Source: Massilia sp. UBA2604 (lineage in GTDB: Bacteria; Pseudomonadota; Gammaproteobacteria; Burkholderiales; Burkholderiaceae_D). From it: a stretch of DNA of 12,857 nucleotides. Of the stretch, positions 8,113 to 12,857 are shown piece by piece; positions within the stretch are counted from its first letter, which is position 1; every line of letters starts with the position of its first letter. The translations under genes were made by a program, and so were the position numbers. The notes below the pieces were generated by a model that saw only the letters and a program-made list of their open reading frames with translations, was not told the origin of the DNA and ran no database searches. The stretch lies in the NCBI GenBank assembly GCA_002339265.1, contig DDKG01000198.1, positions 7,519 through 20,375 on the forward strand, in the 5' to 3' direction.

Positions 8113-9888
8113 ATGACCAGCACCGTTGGGGATTTCCTGCTCGAGCGGCTCGGGCAATGGGGCGTGCACCGCGTCTACGGCTACCCGGGCGACGGCATCA
8201 ACGGCATCCTGGCCGCCTTCGGGCGCCAGGACGCGATCGAATTCGTCCAGTGCCGGCACGAAGAGATGTCGGCCTTCATGGCTTGCGGCCACGCCAAGTT
8301 CACCGACGAGGTGGGCGTGTGCCTGGCGACGTCCGGGCCCGGCGCCATCCACCTGCTCAATGGCCTGTACGACGCCAAGCTCGATCACCAGCCGGTGGTG
8401 GCCATCGTCGGCCAGCAGCAGCGCTCCGCCCTCGGCGCACACTACCAGCAGGAAGTCGACCTGGTCAGCCTGTTCAAGGACGTGGCCGGCGAATTCGTGC
8501 AGATGGCGACCGACGCCACCCAAGTGCGCCACCTGGTCGATCGCGCCTTCCGTATCGCGCGGGCGCGGCGCTGCGTGACCTGCATCATCGTGCCGAACGA
8601 CCTGCAGGAAGAAGACGCGGTGCCGAACCCGCCGCGTGAACACGGCAACACGTTTTCCGGCGTCGGCGCGGCGCTGGAAGCGGCCGTGCCGCCGCCGCAG
8701 GCGCTGCAGGAAGCGGCAAATCTGCTCAATGCCGGCGGCAAGGTCGCGATCCTGGCGGGCGCCGGCGCCCATGGCGCGCTGGAGGAACTGGTCGAGGTGG
8801 CCGAGCTGCTCGGCGCCGGGATCGCCAAGGCCTTGCTGGGCAAGGCCGTGGTCCCGGACGACCTGCCGTTCTGTACCGGCACCATCGGCATGATCGGCAC
8901 CCAGGCCAGCGAGACGATGATGGAGGAATGCGACACGCTCCTGATGGTCGGTTCGAGCTTCCCGTACGCCGAATTCCTGCCGCCGGAAGGCCATGCGCGC
9001 GGGGTGCAGATCGATGCCGACGCCACCATGCTCGGCCTGCGCTATCCGATGGACGTCAACCTGGCAGGCGACGCGCGCGCAACGCTGCGCGCGCTGATCC
9101 CCCTGTTGCGGCGCAAGGAAGAGCGCAGCTGGCGCGCGCGCATCGAGACGAATGTGGCGGAAAGCTGGCGCGTGCTGGACGAACGCGCGCGCCAGCCGGG
9201 CAAGCCGGTCAATCCGCAGCGCGCCTTCAGCGAGCTGTCGCCGCGCCTGCCCGCGGACGTGATCCTGGCCGGCGATTCGGGCTCGGTGTCGGCCTGGTAT
9301 GCGCTGCACCTGCGCCTGCGGCGGGGGATGATGGCGTCGCTGTCGGGCGGCCTGGCGACCATGGGTTCGGCGGTGCCGTATGCGATGGCGGCCAAGATGG
9401 CGCACCCGGGCCGGCCGGTGATCGCACTGGCCGGCGACGGCGCGATGCAGATGAACGGCATGAACGGCCTGATCACGATCGCGCGCCACTGGCGCGACTG
9501 GGACAATCCGACGCTCGTGGTGCTGGTGCTGAACAACCGCGACCTCAATTTCGTGACCTGGGAACAGCGCGGCATGCAGGGCGAGCCGAAGTACGAAGCG
9601 TCACAGCAGCTGCCCGATTTCTCGTATGCGGAATATGCGCGCATGCTGGGCCTGGAGGGCGAGCGGGTCGAGGATCCGGAAGCGCTGGGGCCGGCCTGGG
9701 ACCGGGCCCTGGCGGCCGGCCGCCCGTTCGTGCTCGAAGTGCTGGCCGATCCGAATATTCCGCCGTTCCCGCCGCATATCGTGGACGCTCAGGCAAAGCA
9801 GGTCGAAGAGGCGAAGCGCAAGGGCGATCCCGAGGCAGCGGACGTCGAGCGGGGCGTGCGGCAGCAGGGTGGCGCAGCGACGTCGTAG
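8113..9888 (+). CDS. pyruvate-oxidase-like thiamine diphosphate-dependent enzyme
   Basis: This encodes 591 residues with the three-domain layout of the PoxB/acetolactate synthase family. The N-terminal PYR domain (1-170) has the activating glutamate E50 in CRHEEMSAF, the same position as in E. coli PoxB. The central FAD-type domain is about 190-335. The C-terminal PP domain (365-545) has the diphosphate/Mg motif starting GDGAMQMNG (441) and ending at N474-N475. The likely reaction is decarboxylation of pyruvate or another 2-oxo acid, possibly giving acetate with electrons passed to quinone; the substrate is not proven. The C-terminus (about 550-591) is charged and Ala/Gln-rich and does not resemble the amphipathic lipid-binding tail of E. 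coli PoxB, so membrane coupling may differ. ATG 8113 is chosen because AAAGGA lies 7 nt upstream; an earlier in-frame start at 8029 would add an unlikely segment. Confidence 0.88.
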   Translation: MTSTVGDFLLERLGQWGVHRVYGYPGDGINGILAAFGRQDAIEFVQCRHEEMSAFMACGHAKFTDEVGVCLATSGPGAIHLLNGLYDAKLDHQPVVAIVGQQQRSALGAHYQQEVDLVSLFKDVAGEFVQMATDATQVRHLVDRAFRIARARRCVTCIIVPNDLQEEDAVPNPPREHGNTFSGVGAALEAAVPPPQALQEAANLLNAGGKVAILAGAGAHGALEELVEVAELLGAGIAKALLGKAVVPDDLPFCTGTIGMIGTQASETMMEECDTLLMVGSSFPYAEFLPPEGHARGVQIDADATMLGLRYPMDVNLAGDARATLRALIPLLRRKEERSWRARIETNVAESWRVLDERARQPGKPVNPQRAFSELSPRLPADVILAGDSGSVSAWYALHLRLRRGMMASLSGGLATMGSAVPYAMAAKMAHPGRPVIALAGDGAMQMNGMNGLITIARHWRDWDNPTLVVLVLNNRDLNFVTWEQRGMQGEPKYEASQQLPDFSYAEYARMLGLEGERVEDPEALGPAWDRALAAGRPFVLEVLADPNIPPFPPHIVDAQAKQVEEAKRKGDPEAADVERGVRQQGGAATS

Positions 9889-9914
9889 GCGTAATTAATT
9901 TGCAATCGAATGCT

Positions 9915-9964
9915 GCGCTGCGAGATATATTTTTTGTAATCCCTATCTTACATTCTCGCAGCGC
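9915..9964. repeat. 10-bp inverted repeat flanking an AT-rich stretch upstream of the diiron oxidase gene
   Basis: GCGCTGCGAG (9915-9924) and CTCGCAGCGC (9955-9964) are perfect inverted arms separated by 30 AT-rich bases containing a T6 run. The hexamer CTCGCA in the right arm recurs at 9976-9981. This could be a protein binding region or a long-loop RNA hairpin at the 3' end of the preceding transcript. Confidence 0.4.
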
Positions 9965-9981
9965 GCCTACCGATTCTCGCA
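9952..9981. repeat. direct repeat ATTCTCGCA with 21-bp spacing
   Basis: ATTCTCGCA occurs at 9952-9960 and at 9973-9981. The start-to-start distance is 21 bp, two turns of the DNA helix, so both copies face the same side. The second copy overlaps the candidate -35 of the downstream gene. The arrangement suits cooperative binding of a regulator; no regulator gene is adjacent. Confidence 0.4.
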
Positions 9982-10002
9982 ACATGGTCCAGCTTGGATA
10001 AT
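9974..10002 (+). promoter_or_regulatory. candidate promoter of the diiron oxidase-cphA unit
   Basis: GATAAT (9997-10002) is a good -10 box. TTCTCG (9974-9979), 17 bp upstream, is a weak -35, as expected of an activator-dependent promoter. The start would be near 10009, about 23 nt before ATG 10032, with AGGA at 10019-10022 as ribosome binding site. Confidence 0.4.
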
Positions 10003-10031
10003 GTCGGTAATCGTCCATAGGACACATTACG

Positions 10032-11495
10032 ATGCGAGACATGACACCAATGCTGTTAGCCGACGCGCCGCGCGTCGAGACCGCGCCCCTTGCTACCGCA
10101 GAAGGCGCGAAGGACCTGTATTTTTCGCTGTACGCCGATCCGTCAGCGAATCCCGAACAGGCGAGGGACTTCGTGGCCGCCCAGATGGCGATCGCGCGCG
10201 AGCTGCCGTCCGACCTGCCGGCCAGCATCGACCAGCTGCAGGCCTGGATCGAAGAGCGCACCGACATCGTCGGCCAGCAGTACCGCGACTACCTCGCCGC
10301 ACGCAAGAACGGCGCGCCGCGCCGCTACTTCTCGTGCCGCGCGCACGCGCTGTACTTCATCAAGGGCGTGGCTCCGACCAAGCTGGTCGACGGCGCCTGG
10401 CTGTACGGCCTCACGCGCCAGTGGGACGACGTCGCTTTCCATCCGCTGATCAAGACCTATCTGGAAGAACTGGGCGAGGGCCTGCCGGACAAGAACCACG
10501 TGACCCTGTACCGCAAGCTGCTGGCCACCCACGGCTGCGAAAGCTGGGAAGACCTGGGCGACGACCACTTCCTGCAAGGCGCGCTGCAGTTGGCGCTGGG
10601 CCACCACGCCGAGCACTTCCTGCCCGAAGTCGTCGGCTACAACCTCGGCTACGAACAGCTGCCGCTGCACCTGTTGATCACGTCCTATGAGCTCAATGAA
10701 CTGGGCATCGACCCGTATTACTTCACCCTGCACGTGACGGTCGATAACGCCGCCAGCGGCCATGCGCGCAAAGCGGTGCAGGCGGTGCACGACCTGATGC
10801 CGAAGGTCGGCGACCGCGAGGCCTTCTGGCAGCGCGTGGTCGACGGCTACCGCCTGAATGAACTGGGCGCCAGCACCACCTCGGTGATCGGTGAGTTCGA
10901 CCTGCAGTCGGAACTGGTCGGCATCCTGGCCGCCAAGAGCGGCGTGGGCAAGAACATGCACTCCGATTACTGCCGCGTGGCCGGCCGCTCGGTCAACGAC
11001 TGGCTGACCGACCCGGAACAAATCCCGGCCTTCCTGGCCGCGCTCGAAGGGGCCGGCTGGATCAAGCGCGGCGAAGACGTCGAGCATAGCCGCTTCTGGC
11101 GCCTGGTCGAAGGCGAGCGGGCCGAGATGTTCGGCGTGTTCAACGCCTACGAACTGCAGGTGCTGCGCGACTGGATCACCTCTACTGCCGACGGCAAGCC
11201 GGCCAGCGCCCAGCGCGTGCTGACCGCAAGGGCGCGCCAGCGCACGCTCGACCAGCTGGGGCAGGGCGCGCAGCAGAGCAATGCGCATCCGGTGCGCGGC
11301 CTGATCCGCCGCCACGCCAACCTGGATGACGCCGACGCCAATAACGAGCTGCGCCTGCTGGAACAGCAGGTGGCGGCGGCGAACGGCAAGCAGGAGGCGA
11401 TGCAGATGCTGGGCCGGCTGCTGTCGCCGGAGATTCACCATACGGCGGTGGGCCTGATGGCCACCCGCATGTACACGCAACTGTTCGACGCCTGA
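10032..11495 (+). CDS. haem-oxygenase-like diiron oxidase family protein (iron-containing redox enzyme)
   Basis: This encodes a 487-residue soluble protein. It resembles the 'iron-containing redox enzyme' group (Haem_oxygenas_2, the HDO superfamily), whose studied members use two irons and O2 to oxidise amino acids or fatty acids. The helical core spans about 70-275. GVAPTKLVDGAWL (112-124), GYNLGYEQLPLH (202-213), ELNELGIDPYYFTLH (220-234) and D238/H244 in DNAASGHA fit the family pattern; E208, H234, D238 and H244 are my candidate iron ligands, not proven. The C-terminal part (about 290-385) holds HSDYCRVAGRSVNDWL, SRFWRLVEG and MFGVFNAYE, typical of longer family members. The last 100 residues are helical and charged with no assignment. 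ATG 10032 has AGGA 9 nt upstream; M4 or M7 could also serve. The cyanophycin synthetase gene follows in the same direction after 90 bp, so a shared transcript and an amino-acid-related substrate are plausible. Confidence 0.75.
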   Translation: MRDMTPMLLADAPRVETAPLATAEGAKDLYFSLYADPSANPEQARDFVAAQMAIARELPSDLPASIDQLQAWIEERTDIVGQQYRDYLAARKNGAPRRYFSCRAHALYFIKGVAPTKLVDGAWLYGLTRQWDDVAFHPLIKTYLEELGEGLPDKNHVTLYRKLLATHGCESWEDLGDDHFLQGALQLALGHHAEHFLPEVVGYNLGYEQLPLHLLITSYELNELGIDPYYFTLHVTVDNAASGHARKAVQAVHDLMPKVGDREAFWQRVVDGYRLNELGASTTSVIGEFDLQSELVGILAAKSGVGKNMHSDYCRVAGRSVNDWLTDPEQIPAFLAALEGAGWIKRGEDVEHSRFWRLVEGERAEMFGVFNAYELQVLRDWITSTADGKPASAQRVLTARARQRTLDQLGQGAQQSNAHPVRGLIRRHANLDDADANNELRLLEQQVAAANGKQEAMQMLGRLLSPEIHHTAVGLMATRMYTQLFDA

Positions 11496-11515
11496 ACCGC
11501 CTGCACAGTGCGATA

Positions 11516-11551
11516 ACGGCCGGCATGCGATAGAGAGCGCATGCCGGCCGT
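11516..11551. repeat. 14-bp perfect hairpin between the diiron oxidase gene and cphA
   Basis: ACGGCCGGCATGCG (11516-11529) pairs perfectly with CGCATGCCGGCCGT (11538-11551) around the loop ATAGAGAG. No T tract follows on the plus strand. It lies 20 bp after one stop and 34 bp before the next start. It could end part of the transcripts, protect the upstream mRNA from 3' exonucleases, or bind a protein. Since I find no good promoter after it, read-through into cphA seems likely. Confidence 0.6.
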
Positions 11552-11572
11552 GGCTACAAATACGACTATTAC

Positions 11573-11578
11573 AAGGAA
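11573..11578 (+). promoter_or_regulatory. Shine-Dalgarno site of cphA
   Basis: AAGGAA lies 7 nt before GTG 11586. It supports the GTG start, which also gives the N terminus typical of cyanophycin synthetases. Confidence 0.65.
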
Positions 11579-11585
11579 ATCACAC

Positions 11586-12857
11586 GTGCAAATCCTCGAA
11601 CAACGCTTCCTGCGCGGACCGAACGTCCACGCCGACTCGCCATGCCTGCTGTCGGTGGTCGACCTGCAGGACCTGTACGGCAAGTCCACCAAAGACCTTC
11701 CCGGCTTCAATCACGCGCTGCTCGAGCTGCTGCCGTCGCTGCACGGCGAGCGCCTGCCCGCCGGCCAGCCCGGCGGCTTCGCCCAGCGCCTGCATGAAGG
11801 CACCTACCTGGGCCGCGTGATCGAACACGTGACCCTGGAACTGCAAACCCTGGCCGGCGCCCCCGCGTCCTTCGGTCGCACGCGGCCGGTGAACGGCCAT
11901 CCGGGCCAGTTCCGCATCGTCTGCGCCTACAGCTGCGAAAAGCTGGCCGAGCCGGCCTTCGACCTGGCGCTCGACCTGGTCACGGCGCTGGCGCATGGCG
12001 AGGGCTTCGAACTGGCCCCGCGACTGGAAGAGCTGCGCGGCATCGCCGCGCGTTATGCGATCGGCACCAGCACCGCCGCCGTGATCGCGGCGGCGCAGGA
12101 GCGCGGCATTCCGGTGCAGCGCATCACCGACGAAGCGAATCTGTTCCTGCTCGGCTGGGGCGTGCGGCAAAAGCGCCTGCAGGCCACGACCACCGGCGAC
12201 ACCAGCTTCATCGCGGTGAAGATCGCCAGCGACAAGCAGCTGACCAAGGCCTTGCTGAAGGAAGCCGGCGTGCCGGTGCCTGAAGGCGACGTGGTCACCA
12301 CCGTGGAGTCGGCCCAGCGCGTGGCGCGCCGCCTGAACGGTCCGGTGACCCTGAAGCCGCTGGACGGCAACCAGGGCAAGGGCGTGACGGTCGACTGCAA
12401 TACGCCGGACGACGTCGCGCGCGCCTTCGAATTCGCGCGCCAGTATGGCCGCCGCATCATCGTCGAACGCCATGTGAAGGGTTGCGACTACCGCGTGCTG
12501 GTGGCGGGTGGACGCGTGGCAGCCGCTTCGCGGCGCCGTCCGGCCCATGTGGTGGGCGACGGCGTCAAGACCATCCGCGAACTGGTCGAGATCGAGAACG
12601 CCAACCCGGCGCGCGGCGCCGGCCATGTGACGATCCTGACCCGGATCGCGCTCGACGAGCATGCGGCGGACATGCTGTCGCGCCAGGGCTTCGAATTCGA
12701 CAGCGTGCTGCCCGTCGGCGTGGTGGCCGAGTTGCGCGGCAACGCCAACCTGTCGACCGGCGGCACCGCCGAAGACGTGACCGACCTGCTGCCCGATTCG
12801 ACGCGCCTGTTGTGCGTGCGCGCAGCGAGCAAGATTGGCCTGGACGTGGCCGGCATC
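11586..12857 (+). CDS. cphA: cyanophycin synthetase, 5' part (runs off the window)
   Basis: 424 codons are visible from GTG 11586 to the window edge, about half of a typical cyanophycin synthetase (870-900 residues). The enzyme builds the storage polymer multi-L-arginyl-poly-L-aspartate, using ATP. Residues 1-160 match the CphA N-terminal domain: RGPN (10-13), LPGF, GTYLGRVIEHVTLELQ (72-87) and SFGRTR. Residues from about 160 are the ATP-grasp domain: GWGVRQKRLQAT (190-201), SDKQLTKALLKEAGVPVPEG (215-234), nucleotide loop KPLDGNQGKG (257-266), IVERHVKGCDYRVLV (292-306), PAHVVGDG (319-326), and NLSTGGTAEDVTD (388-400). The C-terminal Mur-ligase domain that adds arginine would lie beyond the edge, so CphA (with Mur activity) and the dipeptide-polymerising CphA2 type cannot be separated here. 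The gene is 90 bp after the diiron oxidase gene, with a strong hairpin between. Confidence 0.9.
   Translation, partial: MQILEQRFLRGPNVHADSPCLLSVVDLQDLYGKSTKDLPGFNHALLELLPSLHGERLPAGQPGGFAQRLHEGTYLGRVIEHVTLELQTLAGAPASFGRTRPVNGHPGQFRIVCAYSCEKLAEPAFDLALDLVTALAHGEGFELAPRLEELRGIAARYAIGTSTAAVIAAAQERGIPVQRITDEANLFLLGWGVRQKRLQATTTGDTSFIAVKIASDKQLTKALLKEAGVPVPEGDVVTTVESAQRVARRLNGPVTLKPLDGNQGKGVTVDCNTPDDVARAFEFARQYGRRIIVERHVKGCDYRVLVAGGRVAAASRRRPAHVVGDGVKTIRELVEIENANPARGAGHVTILTRIALDEHAADMLSRQGFEFDSVLPVGVVAELRGNANLSTGGTAEDVTDLLPDSTRLLCVRAASKIGLDVAGI

Noticed and set aside
11580..12662. A 360-residue minus-strand open frame over the cphA region
   Set aside because: The plus strand encodes an unmistakable cyanophycin synthetase from a GTG start; the minus frame is low-complexity His/Gln/Arg-rich shadow.

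Overview
The window is GC-rich, densely coding bacterial DNA. The GC-rich wobble codon use, the protein types and their order look like a member of the Oxalobacteraceae (Betaproteobacteria), most likely Massilia or a close relative such as Telluria or Duganella. That assignment rests on recognising protein styles, not on a marker gene. I see no insertion sequence, integrase, CRISPR array or origin.

Left part (1-1347): a tRNA-Val(CAC) gene with its own sigma70-type promoter and a rho-independent terminator, then a 160-residue protein of unknown function. Tail to tail with it, overlapping by 29 bp, is a minus-strand class I SAM-dependent methyltransferase that starts at TTG and carries a Tat-like signal sequence.

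Signalling part (1488-5859): a plus-strand MHYT-domain hybrid histidine kinase converges with a minus-strand exported-TPR/GGDEF diguanylate cyclase. Their stop codons overlap by 4 bp. The cyclase has a good promoter whose -35 lies in a perfect inverted repeat. The divergent neighbour is an APC-family amino acid permease with its own promoter and a leader of about 157 nt that can fold.

Metabolic part (5860-9888): the permease, then nicotinamidase PncA, then a pyruvate-oxidase-like thiamine diphosphate enzyme, all on the plus strand but separated by gaps of 106-128 bp with small hairpins, so probably separate transcripts.

Right part (9889-12857): a regulatory region with short direct and inverted repeats precedes a haem-oxygenase-like diiron oxidase/oxygenase family protein. 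This is followed after 90 bp, containing a 14-bp perfect hairpin, by a cyanophycin synthetase gene that starts at GTG and runs off the right edge. The pairing of a possible diiron oxygenase with an Asp/Arg polymer synthetase is the most intriguing part of the window. Several small regulatory structures also merit checking.
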